A DNA stretch of 64,000 bases from Acanthacorydalis orientalis (GCA_034766995.1 CM068320.1:23655812-23719811), one strand, 5' to 3'. Counted from the stretch's first letter, positions 11,059-23,110 are shown. The notes: generated from the sequence alone by a model not told the origin. Numbers and translations: made by a program.

Positions 11059-11063
<5 letters not shown>
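10030..11063. other. AT-rich stretch with a small GC-richer patch
   Basis: Mostly AT-rich. The patch 10938-11010 (contains CTACTGCACCGGTACGAAGA) is GC-richer and open in one frame after an ATG at 10938, but has no donor or recognisable motif. Confidence 0.45.

Positions 11064-11097
<34 letters not shown>
11064..11097. repeat. (TA)17 microsatellite
   Basis: Pure TA run. Confidence 0.95.
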
Positions 11098-11100
<3 letters not shown>

Positions 11101-11279
11101 TCATGTAGTATATTTTTGTATTTTTTTTTAATATGATAATCGCATACGTATTCAATTAGATGAATCTCTGTAAAATAAATATATCGTATTTTAAATAATG
11201 TCACAAAGTTCGAACTTCACATGTATCATGTACTACAATAACTAAAACTATCCTTTTAATTTTTTTCGAAAAATAACTG

Positions 11280-11560
11280 TACACGTGTGGTTTCTGAAGG
11301 TCAAGCTTTATTGATTGTGACCTCGAGACGTTGCTTTTCCGCTGCTAGACGATCAGTACACCGTTGAGTACACCGATAGTCAGAGCTTCAAAGTGTAGTC
11401 GGCTGTGAAACAAGACCGCCTCAAATTTCTACTCTATCATTCACATCCTCCATGTTCAACAAAATACTTGAAAACTTGAGTAGTTGTTGTTGGAGTTTTA
11501 TGTTTACAAGCTTCACTTTTGTTGTTTACATGCATATGAGAAGAACAAATTAGCTGTTCT
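11280..11560. other. GC-richer island without an open frame
   Basis: CpG-bearing block (for example GACCTCGAGACGTTGC). No frame of 60 codons is open. A small hairpin (ATTAGCT/AGCTAAT) lies at its right edge. A regulatory role is possible but nothing specific is seen. Confidence 0.3.
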
Positions 11561-11694
11561 TCAAGCTAATGTGTGAACAGTTTGTATACGACTTGTGCAA
11601 TATTGAATAATATTTCTTATTTATACAAATTTTATTTAAAAATCTGGACATAAATACACTTCTACATTTTACATTCTACTCTCTATATTCTACA

Positions 11695-11696
11695 CT

Positions 11697-11768
<72 letters not shown>
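11695..11768. repeat. (CT)n(TA)n compound microsatellite
   Basis: CT repeats grade through TATC into TA. Confidence 0.95.
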
Positions 11769-11776
<8 letters not shown>

Positions 11777-12625
11777 TTATTTTTTAACATAATTTATAAT
11801 TTCATTTCTTTTAAATCATGTAAATATACAATATTTTCATTTAAAATTTTGATACGTTTCTTTACAAAACACTTGAAAAGAATATGTGTAACATCAAATA
11901 ATAAATTTTCAATCGATGATTTACTTTATGATAAATCAACCAAAATGTTTAATTATCATATAATTTACACTTATTTTTATTGAATACGGTTTAAACACTT
12001 GCACCAGAACTGAAAATGGCATACTACATACGTCACGTGAAAAATGTATTAAAATCTTAAATTATATTTCATTAGTTTGTTACTGAATTCAGTTTGGATT
12101 TTCTTGTAAAATAAATTTTATAAGACACCAATAACTTTTATTTTTACTATGACTTCATGAAATCGATTTAAAAATATGTGTTAGGTTTAATAATTCATAT
12201 AATTTCGCTTTTGAAATTAATTCGACAGATTGGTCACAGACCACCGGTGATAAATTTGCAACACAAGTGGTTAATACTACAATTAAATTTTATTAATAAT
12301 TCTTTCGGATTATGAAAAAAACCCACCTGTTTAAAAATAACATTTTTTCATTTAAACTATTCTTTTTGTACGTTATTTATTTTTTTTAAAACACATCTTT
12401 CTAAACGTGAATGTGTAAAAAAAAGATTAAATAAAGAAACTAGTTTTAATAAAAAAATTTATAATACTTAACGTAAAAACACTTTTCTCATTTCCAATTT
12501 AACACTGTTGTTAATTTTATTCATATTTTTATTATATAAATGGGAAGAATAACATATAAACTTCTTTTTCATTCATTTAATTTTAGTAAAATACGAATAC
12601 ACAAACATGCATTTATATTTATTTA

Positions 12626-12628
<3 letters not shown>
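11769..12628. other. AT-rich stretch, nothing recognised
   Basis: A 70-codon frame (11771-11983) has chance AT-rich composition. No TE termini. Confidence 0.55.

Positions 12629-12665
<37 letters not shown>
12629..12665. repeat. (TA)18 microsatellite
   Basis: Pure TA run. Confidence 0.95.
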
Positions 12666-12670
<5 letters not shown>

Positions 12671-12837
12671 TTCAATTTTAATTTATGAATTATAAGGTAT
12701 TAATTAACATTTAATTAATAAACTAATAATAAAATGTATGCGATGTAAAAATAAACAGGAAGTTTCGTTATAATATAAAATAATAAAGGTTATATACACG
12801 TTTAAATTAAATATTTATTTTACTCTAATTGTTTGAA

Positions 12838-12840
<3 letters not shown>

Positions 12841-12915
<75 letters not shown>
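12841..12915. repeat. (TA)30(TG)7 microsatellite
   Basis: 60 bp of TA then TG units. Confidence 0.95.
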
Positions 12916-13715
12916 TCATATATGAATGTTTTAAAAAACATATTTAATAAAAATATATTTATATATAAATTTCGTACATTAAAACGTTTTACAATTACTT
13001 AAACAAATGTATTGAATAAATATATTCAATTTGTTAATCAAGTTTTAAATGTTAAAAGTATGATGTTAAATTCGTATATGGTGTTATAAAAATAAAGCTT
13101 ACAGATCAAAGCGACAGCTAAATAAATAATTCAACTTATAAATAAATTGCGTGTATTAATGATTTCGAATTACACAGGCACATTTGTGGAATAAATATAA
13201 TTATGCTTATCATTAACGTCGCCGTGCTGTGAAAAATATCTCATTAAAATAATTTTATTAGATATTTATTAAATGAAAGTCTGTTCATTTGATGAAAATT
13301 AGATACTAAATTATACGATTACTTTGACATTGCAATATTACGAACATTATATTAATATTGTTTTTAATTAATATTTTTAATTGTTATTTTCAATCTTCTT
13401 ATATTAAGTAACGTTGGTATGAAATTGATATTCATTATAAAAATATGAATGTGTATTTATTTTTACTTTTATTAACATAAAAATATTATCTTTACAATAG
13501 TAGGGATACGTGTTTGATTTTTTTTTTTTTTTTCAGTTTGTATTTTATACTTTATATGAAGATGTGATAATAATATTTTTTTATGAGGTATATTTAAAAT
13601 AATACTTTGAAGAAAATGTAAATTTGAAATGATCTGCTATATATATATATAGATAGAGAGAGAGAGAGATTATATTTACCATGTGATTAAAAATAAATGA
13701 AATAAATAAATATTA
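12916..13715. other. AT-rich stretch, nothing recognised
   Basis: Ends in a short compound tract (TATA, GATA, GAGA) at 13637-13670 and contains a T15 run at 13519-13533. Confidence 0.6.
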
Positions 13716-13719
13716 GCTT

Positions 13720-14200
13720 TAAATGTAATGAGTGAACGGTTGACGCGCGGTTGAAATTTACCTCTGTTGCGAAGAGGCTTGAACGTTGCGTTTCTGGCTA
13801 TCAGTAGCAACCTTCTCGGCAGGGTGCAAGGAAATTTCACACCGACGTAATTATGTGTAACATAATAAATACATTCTTGAGCTCATTAAGAGACTTTATG
13901 TTCGCGCGCTGCCCAATTACAAAGTACGAGCGTGCACGGGCGCATATTGTGGGATCATATTGTGTTAGATATTTCATTTCGAGCACCGCAATATAAGCAT
14001 TAAATTTATGACACCGTCCGTGTATACACGCGCCCGTGCTGGCGCACACGCCCGAGTCGCGAGGGTGACGGCAAACGGGCGAGCGCCCGTCCAAATTATC
14101 ATACATGGCTTGCTCTCTCTTCAAGTGCAGTTCGCCACGGACGGTAAAGCCGGGACAGGACTGCTCGTTCGTGCCGGTATAGTCATTCTATGAATTCATC
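13720..14200. other. CpG-dense island, candidate regulatory or conserved block
   Basis: About 480 bp with many CG dinucleotides (for example CGCGCCCGTGCTGGCGCACA) in otherwise AT-rich DNA. A 95-codon minus frame (14124-13837) and a plus frame (14008-14193) overlap without splice boundaries. A donor-like CAGAG|GTAAAT lies on the minus strand near 13762. No domain is recognisable. A TF-bound element or non-coding first exon fits as well as a coding exon. Confidence 0.3.
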
Positions 14201-14772
14201 CTTAACATATACATATAAAGACAAAACGGCGAGGAAATTGAAGGACGCGTGGGTTAAATAAAGTTACGTTTGATACACTTTTGTTACAATATAGAGTTGT
14301 GGTCGTAGATGATGATAGGGTCTGTTAAGGCGGTCTTAAAAAGATATGCCTAATAATTTAACAGTCTGATTTCAGATTAGATTTGATAGAACCGTTCGTT
14401 GTGAGGAAAAACATTCTCCAGGGAACGCAATTTAAGGAATTTATGAAATTGTGTTACGTTCAGACGTTGGAAAACTTAAGGAATTAAGTTTATTTATTTA
14501 ATAACAAAAACTCTTCACGGATATTATACATTAACGTCAATAACAGTAATTACATGGCCTGATTTTATAAAAACCATTTCATAATTTTGATTCTTTTAAA
14601 CAAATTAATATCCACTAAGTATATTTTTAGTGTTTTTTTTTTTCAATTTTTGTCATAATCATTATTACAGATATTTTTAATATTCAGATCGTTTTAAGGA
14701 ATATCACTACTTTATTTTATTTACAAAACTATAATAGTTTTAGATATTGTTTTAAATTAGTATTAAAATAGT

Positions 14773-14775
<3 letters not shown>
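14200..14775. other. Transition to AT-rich sequence
   Basis: No gene, TE terminus or hairpin recognised. Confidence 0.5.
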
Positions 14776-14848
<73 letters not shown>

Positions 14849-14931
14849 TTTTTAAATAAGTATTAAAATAATATATATATATATATATATAGAGGAGAGA
14901 GAGAGAGAGGTAGATAGATAAATAGATAGAT

Positions 14932-14990
<59 letters not shown>
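14776..14990. repeat. Cluster of (TA)n, (GA)n and (GATA)n tracts
   Basis: (TA)n then (GA)n at 14776-14848, a second TA-GA-GATA-CA series at 14869-14940 and a final pure TA run at 14941-14990. Purine GA runs alternate with TA, and a near-copy of ATTTTTAAATAAGTATTAAAA separates them. Confidence 0.95.
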
Positions 14991-14995
<5 letters not shown>

Positions 14996-15124
14996 TAAAA
15001 ACGACACGCTAATAAAAAAAAATGTGGTGGTTTATGTATATATTGTTTAGGCCGTGAATAATTGTTTATTTTTTAAACAGTTGATTTTGAAATATAGAGG
15101 TTTCTGCTTCTCGATAAAAAAAAG

Positions 15125-15435
15125 ACAATGTTAATCCCTATCATCTACGCCATTGATTGACATGGGGCTAAGAGTGGGATGGTATGTGACGCACGGCGTC
15201 GCGCAGCCTCGAGCCACGGCTGTTACAACGTCGATCATTTTGGACAGCTCGATCAATTTCCGTTTGGATGTCAACAGCGTCCAGCGTTTCCCAACCCATT
15301 TGACTGCGGACGGTTGTCGTCCGTTTGGTACCCGGTCTGCATATAAAGATGGAGCAATTTCCTTCACAATTCCGTCACATAGCTCTCTGTCTTCTGTGAT
15401 GCCACCGACACATCCCCATTACCAGCCTCTATGAT
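15125..15435. other. GC-richer island open on both strands
   Basis: About 310 bp. The minus frame 15367-15131 (78 codons, lysine- and arginine-bearing, containing NGRQPSAVKWVGKRW) and the plus frame 15153-15434 (93 codons) are both open. The minus frame stays open for some codons upstream of its ATG, so it could be a terminal exon ending at the TAA near 15129, but no acceptor or family is evident. Left unassigned. Confidence 0.3.
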
Positions 15436-15551
15436 TATTCAACATGTCTATTGTCGTGTATTTACTCAACTATCTTACATAGTGAATTTTTTTTATTCAT
15501 TTTCTTTGTTTTTGTATGTGATTATGCAAAATCAGTCAATTTTTTACCAAT

Positions 15552-15557
<6 letters not shown>

Positions 15558-15605
<48 letters not shown>
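15558..15605. repeat. (TA)24 microsatellite
   Basis: Pure TA run. Confidence 0.95.
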
Positions 15606-15606
<1 letters not shown>

Positions 15607-16324
15607 CTTAAAAGAATGTCTATAAATTATATTTATTGTGTTATCCTACTAATGCCATTTAAGTGATTTTCTTAATTTCAATTTATCACAATTTGAATAA
15701 AGATTGTTTCAATCTACATGCGCAGTAAATTACTGACATCTTCTTAAATATAATTTGAATATTAGATTTACCAAAAGAGCACTCCTTTCATGATTAAACT
15801 TAAAAAAATACATTTTTGTAAACAGTAATAATTAAAAAATACAGCAGTTTTGAAAAATGTAATTTCACAAACAATTTAAATGATGTCTACATATATTATT
15901 TTTTATATTAGCTCATATTATAAGGATTCGTAATATCATATATATTTTATTTGTTATGGCAAACAATTAACTACTTGATGTCAATATATATTTTTTGTCT
16001 GAATTTTCTTCTTTGTATTCCGAGATTTTAACGTTAATGTTTCTAACAAATAAGTTCTCTTCTTGAAAAAAGTTCTACTTTTTCCTTTCATGCACTTTAA
16101 ATATGAATAAAAATTAAGATTTGAATTTAATATAAATTCAAAAATTTAATCTGACCAAATCTATAATTCTTTTCTTCTTTTTTTAAACTTTTCATGTTTA
16201 GGTTTGTCTTAATTTCCTTTGTACTTTTGTAAAACCCATCTTAATGTAAATCGGGCAATTACTATAAAATTTCATGAATATATTATTAACAAAAGTTAAA
16301 CATATCTGAAACCAAATTTTATAT
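15606..16324. other. AT-rich stretch, nothing recognised
   Basis: No frames, splice pairs or TE ends. Confidence 0.6.
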
Positions 16325-16440
<116 letters not shown>

Positions 16441-16732
16441 ATTAATTTTACATTATTGAATGATATAGCGTTTCAGTAATTAATTATTTTTATTAAATAA
16501 ATTTATGATTAAACTACACAACATATATACAGAAATATATGCAATAACAATATGAATTCCATACTAAAATGTTAACAATATATTTAATTAGTACCGTATT
16601 ATAAATAATTTAATTTGTTTGTTATTGTTTTCATATTGTTAATGAGCTAAGCTGATGTGTTTATATTATGGTATATAAATATTCACAAAATACTAATGAA
16701 CATACTTGGTAATATTCACAATATTTTATGAC

Positions 16733-16736
<4 letters not shown>

Positions 16737-16803
<67 letters not shown>
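16737..16803. repeat. (TA)33 microsatellite
   Basis: Pure TA run, 300 bp after the previous array. Confidence 0.95.
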
Positions 16804-16805
<2 letters not shown>

Positions 16806-17850
16806 GATGTATTCAAAAATTATAATTGACCAAATATTTATTTGAAAAAAATATTTCTATATTTCTTATTAATTAAATTTCAATTTTCTTTTTATATTAC
16901 TTTAAAAATTTTTGAAAAGAATTTATCTTCACCTTATTTATATTATCTGTTTTCATAGATATGTTTTTATTTATTTATCTATTTGATTCTATAAATGCTC
17001 AGTAAGCATCATTTTCTTAAATATAGTATATATTTAAATCGTTTTCCGAATTAAAGTATTCAGAATAGTAATTTTCCTTGCTGCTACATTATTATAGTTT
17101 TCAATGAATATTCAATCACAAATATTTACTTTACATTAATTTCTTAAAGCGGTAGTAAATTAAACAGATTAATAATATCAAACGTGGACTATAAATTTTT
17201 AATGTTCACATTTTTTGAATGAAAATATTTTGTTTTTATTTTCAATTTTGAAACAAATTATTCATAAGTATCTTTCCTCGGATCAAAAAAAAAGCTTTCT
17301 GGGTCATTCCGAGCATTTCTATTTCTTTAAAATCTATGATTGAATTATATTTTTTTAAATAATTCATTGTTTTTTATTTTTTGAAGCACATATTTTTATT
17401 CAAGTATTTATTTAACTTTTTTTTCTTAACGTCATTGAATCGGTGTTTTTATATCACAGTAAAATTAAAAAAATATCTCTTCAAACTTCAAAATAAATAA
17501 ATATATATATATATATATTAGAAGTACGTCCTGAATAAATATATAATTCAATAGTTTTAGAGAACGCACAAAGCATAAAAGAGTATACAAGAATAAACAT
17601 AAATAATATGCATTATAAGAAATGTGGACAGTTTTTAAGCGAAATATATTCCAAGAATAGAAGAGATAACAGAAATTGTTGTACATCAGAAAGTGTTGAC
17701 TGAATGCAAAAATATGTAATAACAATTTTAAAGAGACTTGTGGAAATGTCATATAAGTGTATCAAAAAACAAGATTTAAATTTGTAGATAAGAAGATTTG
17801 AAAGAATTTTGTGCAAGAGTCACTTGTCAGAAAGTGATTATATTTAAGAT

Positions 17851-17853
<3 letters not shown>
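16804..17853. other. AT-rich stretch, nothing recognised
   Basis: Two overlapping minus frames (17752-17465, 17816-17613) are low-complexity and lack splice sites. A short TA run lies at 17502-17519. Confidence 0.5.

Positions 17854-17902
<49 letters not shown>
17854..17902. repeat. (TA)24 microsatellite
   Basis: Pure TA run. Confidence 0.95.
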
Positions 17903-17909
<7 letters not shown>

Positions 17910-18092
17910 TATCTATTTTACTTACATAATTCAGCTAATTTTCATAATTAATTAACCTAATTCATACTGTTTTCCTGTTAATAAATTTATCATGTTCATT
18001 CACTTTATAAATAGCTTCTATATTCATACTTTATTTCAATACAAAAAGAAAAGACATGAAGCGATACTAATGTACTCTGTAATTTTTCTCAC

Positions 18093-18242
18093 ACAATCGA
18101 CGACGGTAAAATCAAAGACGTTTGTCGTGGTGCTTCCAGCACACATCACTGTCGCTTTGACTGTCGAGACTGCGTTTGATACGCGAACGGTTATCGACAG
18201 AATGATGGTGTTGGAAACGATACAAAGGGCGTACCACCCATC
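18093..18242 (-). CDS. Weak candidate minus-strand exon, phase 0-0
   Basis: On the minus strand an acceptor-like TTCTTTATGTGTATTAG ends at 18243, and TGT|GTGAGA gives a donor at 18092. The 150 nt between are open in phase 0-0 (50 codons) and sit in a GC-richer island. The peptide starts DGWYALCIVSNTIILSITV, then a threonine-rich part around CAGSTTTNVFDF. The first half is hydrophobic enough for a membrane segment. Against it, the plus strand is open over the same bases (17992-18246), the donor is only moderate and I recognise no family. Confidence 0.25.
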
Positions 18243-18464
18243 CTAATACACATAAAGAAAATATGATACGAGTTACATACGTTTCTGTTCGTGTTCGTAT
18301 TTACGTTTAGAAATTGGATAAATAAAGTATGTGTTTATATCCGTACATTTACTGAATGTTTTAGAAAAATAACCAATTTAAAAAAAATAAAGTATTTACT
18401 ACAAACTAGTCTTAAGAGTAATTTGTTCCACATAGAAACATACATGTATTAACAAATATTTAAG

Positions 18465-18466
<2 letters not shown>

Positions 18467-18511
<45 letters not shown>
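18467..18511. repeat. (TA)22 microsatellite
   Basis: Pure TA run. Confidence 0.95.
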
Positions 18512-18514
<3 letters not shown>

Positions 18515-18639
18515 ATACATAAGTATGTTATATTTAAATTAGTACATTTACTTCAGCCCAGTTTTTTTACATTAATTTGTGGGAATAATCTATTTCCTTT
18601 TTCCGTGATCCCTTTCATTATCACGTTTACGGCTTTTAC

Positions 18640-18920
18640 TCTTCTTTTGTGTGCCACTAATTTGAAATTATGACGCAAACATAAACATCAACGACAAGAA
18701 GTGTTCGAACAAAGCAGAATGAGCACTGAGAAACACCATAGGCGAGTCAGGTGTGGGGGTGGGTGTAGGTTGTGCGGTGAGCCCGAAGGGCACATTTTCT
18801 TGTTGCGCTGTCTTTTCGCGTTCTTAACAGGAATGTGCTCTTGCGCTCTGTATTCGTACACTTCATCAATGTTTCATCAGTGTAACACGAGCGCCGACAC
18901 ACTATACATAGATCAGTAGC
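18640..18920. other. GC-richer island, unassigned
   Basis: Contains GGTGTGGGGGTGGGTGTAGG. A plus frame (18701-18919, 72 codons, cysteine-rich) is open but lacks splice boundaries. Confidence 0.25.
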
Positions 18921-19041
18921 GTACAAAAAATATATTCATAAAACTTTTTAGTAAATAAATTACTATTACATTTTATTAATAGACGGATTTAATATTATTT
19001 TCATTTCACTTTTTTATAACATGCATACTTATATATATATA

Positions 19042-19240
19042 TATAGATCAACAAAAATATTCATATCCTTTGGAATAAACATGTTTACCTCTCGGAAAAA
19101 AATAAAAGCATTAGTAATGTTTTTTTTCATGTACATATGCTAACATGTTCTTAAAGAAAATTGAAAAATTCGGAAAATCAATCAAAGTTAAAGAATACTA
19201 AATATATTCCACAGAAGTATTCGTATTCTTAAAAAATACG
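19042..19240. mobile_element. Possible Tc1-like terminal remnants
   Basis: AAAATATTCATATCCTTTGG near 19050 and AGAAGTATTCGTATTCTT near 19217 both resemble the subterminal AAGTATTC-ATACCCTT words of many Tc1-like elements. They lie in direct orientation, and no transposase sequence is readable between them. Confidence 0.2.
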
Positions 19241-19249
19241 ATTAATAAA

Positions 19250-20035
19250 TTAAAATTATTTTAATTCGCCTTTTTACTCCATTAGGTTTTGAAGCGATTG
19301 TTCCTTTAAATTATTGTAAATAATTTTGTATTATTAACTAATTCTGTACATTGAAAAAAGCATACACTTTTATACTATGAATATATTTTTAAAATAACTA
19401 ACATGTTTTAAAACTTATGTCTCCATTACAGAGTAGTATTATTTAAATACAAAAATTTAGTATAACAAAGCAGTTTACAAATTTCGTACACAACGTGTAA
19501 TATATATTTTCCTTGCTTTTTGTTTACATGCGGAAATATGAAGTATGCACATATGCTCCATATTACTGTTTTGTAGAATATTAGCTTATACAAATTCAGA
19601 GTATGTTTTGAACTCGTATTTATGTATGATCATGTTAAATTTTATTTTTAAAATATTTTATTTGGTAAAAGAAAAACAACGTTTTCATGTTAATATAAAA
19701 TATTTTTGCTATATAATCCAATTCAGTGACATACATATTAAATTTAATTTTAATATAATTTAATAATATTTTTTCTATGAGATATTCGTCTAAACAGCAA
19801 AAGTGATAAATATTTTCTGATGTTATGTCTTCGTATAAGAAGTTTAATTTCAAACTGTTTGTTTTTATGTTATGTGTTTTTTCATTGAAGAGTATTTATA
19901 TTTTTTGTGTTAATATTAGAGAATAATCTATAGTAAATTACAAATTTAAATAAATAATTAATAATATAAACTCTTAGAAAGTTTTCTATTATTGAAGAAT
20001 TCTAATTTAAGAGCAATTTAAAATTTCATTAATAA
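19250..20035. other. AT-rich stretch, nothing recognised
   Basis: Frames at 19545-19763 (+) and 19853-19635 (-) overlap and have chance composition. Confidence 0.5.
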
Positions 20036-20039
20036 TTTT

Positions 20040-21168
20040 ACATGCTTTTGTTTTGATTCGATTTGTGTGTAAGGAAAATTTTTGAAAATGAACAACAAAA
20101 AGATACACTTTCGTTACGTTATTTTATGAGAGTTTCTGAAAGTAGTAACCGTTGGCGTGGCAATGAAAAATATTCAGAAGATTTATTTGGATCCTGCACC
20201 ACCACCAACTGTCAAGAAACAGTTTGCTAAATTTCGACTTGGTGATTTGAACCTCGAAAATCAACCCTGTCCTGGGCGGCTAAACCCGGCTATAGTTGAT
20301 AATAACTCACGAATTTCGACGGAAAAGTCTGCTGAGACACTTCAAGTTGACAGGTCGATTGCATTTCTGTATTTAAAGGAGCCTAGGGTTCACCTTGAAG
20401 CTCGATACGTGAGAGCCGCACTCGTCTGAAAAAAAAATAAATTTGTTCACATCTCTTCGGCAGTTTCTTTACTTGGACTCCTCAACAGGGAGCCTTTTTT
20501 GGATCGGTTGGTGATTGGTGATAAGAAATGGATCCTATACAACAACGGTCGATGCAGACGAACGTGGAAACAAGCGAATAAAAAGACAGAACCAGTCGCC
20601 AAATCTGGCTTGCATCCGATGAAGGTGTTGCTATGTGTTTAGTGGAATTGCAAAGGTGTTATTTATTTTGAGTTGCTCCCACGGGGCGAAACAATTAGTA
20701 AGAATAAGTATTGTCAACAAGTAACCAAATTGAATGCAGAAATCAAAGAAAACCGTCCGATTTTGGCCAATCGCAAGGGCGATCTTTCACTACGACAATG
20801 TAACACCACATACAGCAAAACTGACTGTAAAAACTGAAGCAGTTGAAATAGGAAATCATATCGCATCCACCGTGTACTCCGGGCATTGCACCTTCGGATT
20901 ATCATTTGCTCCGATACCTGCAAAACAGTTTAAATGGTAAAAAATTTCACATCGTGGAGGCCATCAAAAACCACCACCTCATCGCCTTTTTTGTCGAAAA
21001 ACCGCGCAGCTTTTACGAATGAGGAATCCAGAAGCTACCTGACCGTTGAAAAATGATTGCAGGAGACGATAGTGAATATATAATTGATTAATAAAAGCGT
21101 TTTCTGTGAAAAATATTCGCATGAGTTTCAATTTCAAATCGTATACGAACTTTTCCACTGATCCAATA
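20040..21168 (+). mobile_element. Near-full-length mariner, inactive
   Basis: It encloses the transposase relic at 20088-21091. The right terminus reads GTATACGAACTTTTCCACTG and ends at 21166, followed by TA (21167-21168), the mariner target site. The matching left terminus is not recognisable. The sequence before the start codon (TTTGATTCGATTTGTGTGTA) looks like decayed mariner leader, so the left end is either eroded or truncated. Length is near the 1.2-1.3 kb norm for mariners. Confidence 0.75.
20088..21091 (+). pseudogene. mariner transposase pseudogene
   Basis: About 1 kb, matching the roughly 340-residue mariner transposase from start to stop. It begins MNNKKIHFRYVI (20088). The HTH region includes KKQFAKFRLGDLNLENQP and PGRLNP. 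The catalytic domain is recognisable from GDKKWILYNN (about 20518, normally GDEKW, so the first catalytic position reads K here), LLCV-WNCKGVIYFELLP, and NRKGDLSLRQCN, where HDN should be in another frame. The C-terminus reads FVEKPRSFYE-GIQKLP and ends near EYIID-stop at 21091. At least three in-frame stops and several frameshifts are present. It belongs to the mariner branch of IS630-Tc1-mariner and is inactive. Confidence 0.9.
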
Positions 21169-21169
21169 T

Positions 21170-21375
21170 AACAAAAAATAAATATAACTATAATTAGACC
21201 TTATTCATTTTGGTAATCAGTTCATTGATTCATGCAACCACTTAACGACAGTTGTATTTAGTCTTGCTTGAGTGCATCTAATAGCGTTGTAAACTGTTTT
21301 TAAAACTTTTTTTCCTTTATATTCAAACATTACTTATTTATTTTATTTAACGTCTGTTATTTTTCTAAGTGATCC
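21170..21375. other. Flank of the mariner, AT-rich
   Basis: Nothing recognised. Confidence 0.5.
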
Positions 21376-21670
21376 AAATCTTCTCGATATTAACGAGTCC
21401 GCTAGTGCGCCACTGATACAAAAATACATAGATCTCTATACACACGGAAGGCAACAACACATAAACAGAGTCATAAGCGTGCGCGCCGTTGAGTGCTGCT
21501 GTCTGTCAAGTTTTGTGTTTCGTATTGAAGTTCAGACAGATGGGTGCTGTTAACGCACCAGGTCGCTCGCTGCTTTTACTTGGCGCGCGCGCGCGCACGC
21601 AACAATCTTTGTACTCGTGTCAACTCATATCGTATGATTTTATTGATGTGCTATTTTTCATCGGAAATTG
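21376..21670. other. CpG-containing island
   Basis: Contains a GCGCGCGCGCGC run at about 21586-21597, unusual in this AT-rich setting. A plus frame (21489-21701, 70 codons) is open but its edges lack splice sites. Confidence 0.3.
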
Positions 21671-22522
21671 CAGCGAAACATTTATGTTGATTTTCATTTA
21701 ATCTTACGTACCTTTCATAATACTTTTAATAACTTTATGTTGTTTTTATTTATTCGTTTGAAATCGCAAAAGTTGATCTTTTTAAACTACCAACAACTTA
21801 GTTTCAGTTTTAATCAAGTTATTTATTTTTTAACTTTTATTACAGTTGATATGAAATAAGTGCGGTAAATGTAATATATATGGAAAGAAGTTACGTGGGA
21901 AGTTCAGTAGATTTTTTTCCCTTTTTTGTTGGAAAGTTTTTTTCTCGGAATGTTTGTCGTGATAAAATTATATTTTATTTTTAATTTTATATTCAATAAA
22001 CGATAATTATATATGAAACGGATTTAAAAGAACTGCAACTTTTAGTATATAAGGAACATGTTGTCAGAACGTTTCTATTTAATTTATTTCTTAGTATTTG
22101 TTTTATATATTAAACGAATAAATCACAACATTGAACAAAAATCAATTTACACATTTTAGAATAAAGTTGAATTTATTAATTTATTTTAATTTCCGATTCA
22201 ATATTAAGAATATAAAATTTAAGGAAACTATTTTATTATAGTCTATAAACAAAAGTACGTATTTTATTTATATATATATATATATGTATATATGTATACA
22301 TTGGAGTGAGTAAAAAGTTTTTGATGGGTTTCTAATTGATGTATTAATGCAGTTGTATGGAAACACTAACAAATGTACTGATGTAATTTATACCGTTGTA
22401 AATATCACAGTCATCTGTATTTTTAAGCAGAAATTGGTTTGATTTGGGTAAATTTAGCTGTTTTGAAAATGAATATTAATAATGCTCATTTAGATGTAAT
22501 TATAATGTATGTTTCGGAAATG
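21671..22522. other. AT-rich stretch, nothing recognised
   Basis: Contains a short TA run at 22268-22285. Confidence 0.55.
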
Positions 22523-22606
22523 TTCGGTAAAGTTCAATTATGTTAAAGATGCGGTAAAATTCGAACTAGTTTATTTATAAATGTGAATAAACGTATATAA
22601 GAAACT
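22523..22606. repeat. Dispersed repeat, copy 1 (second copy at 27750)
   Basis: About 84 bp matching 27750-27833 in the same orientation with scattered substitutions. Shared words include TTCAATTATGTTAAAGATG and ACTAGTTTATTTATAAA. No TIR or coding content. It lies upstream of the pogo fragment and may be part of a larger decayed element. Confidence 0.8.
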
Positions 22607-22809
22607 CTTTTAAAATGTTTTAAACACTAGAGAAAGAAAAGTGTACAAATAAAAAACTATATTGTGAAATGAATGAATTTTAGAAACTTCTTGACGAAAA
22701 AATTTCATTGCCAGTTCATTAAAAATTTGATTTATTGATTCCATATGTGCAATAACATCATTTAGAAAAAATCTCTGGAAAAATGAGCTTCTTGAAATAA
22801 AAGTAGCTG

Positions 22810-23110
22810 TAGTATTGACTTCAATCAGTTTCTGAAATTAAAAGAATGATACAAATTAGGTAAATTTTTTAATTCTCGTGAAACTGGTTTATTTTTTAAA
22901 CTTGCACCTTACAAAAAATTTAAATTCAAAAGCGAGAGGTTTATTGACATGAAGAGGTTAAAAGAAATAATAACCATGCTAGCAATTAGTATGGATGGCA
23001 TAGAAAAAGGAATTGTTTGTTATTAGGAAATTCAGAAAACCTAAATGTTTCAAAAACAGACAACTGATAGTTGTGGATTGCGCAGCAAAAAAAATATAAT
23101 ATAGGCTACA
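22810..23110 (+). pseudogene. pogo/Tigger-type DDE_1 transposase fragment
   Basis: The reading RETGLFFKLAPYKKFKFKSE, followed by KRLKEIITMLAISMDGIEK, matches the catalytic core of pogo/Tigger (Tc1-mariner group, Jerky-like DDE_1) transposases. There the family has DETGLF, KTLAFKGE and SKERLTVL.NADGSEK. The first catalytic D is R here. After GIV (about 23020) a one-base shift restores FVIRKFRKPKCFKNRQ, equivalent to LVIGKSKKPRCFKN, followed by VVDCAAKK. In-frame stops also occur upstream. The N-terminal DNA-binding part and the remaining catalytic residues were not found. An ancient, dead fragment. Confidence 0.75.

Noticed and set aside
12322..12345. Minus-strand AACAG|GTGGGT as a fused splice site
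   Set aside because: The upstream tract is purine- and A-rich and the donor half is poor.
14815..14910. GA runs as a regulatory GAGA-factor site
   Set aside because: They are part of a compound microsatellite cluster. The repeat alone is not evidence of regulation.
15131..15434. Calling a gene from the frames open on both strands
   Set aside because: Neither strand has a convincing splice pair or domain. Kept only as an unassigned island.
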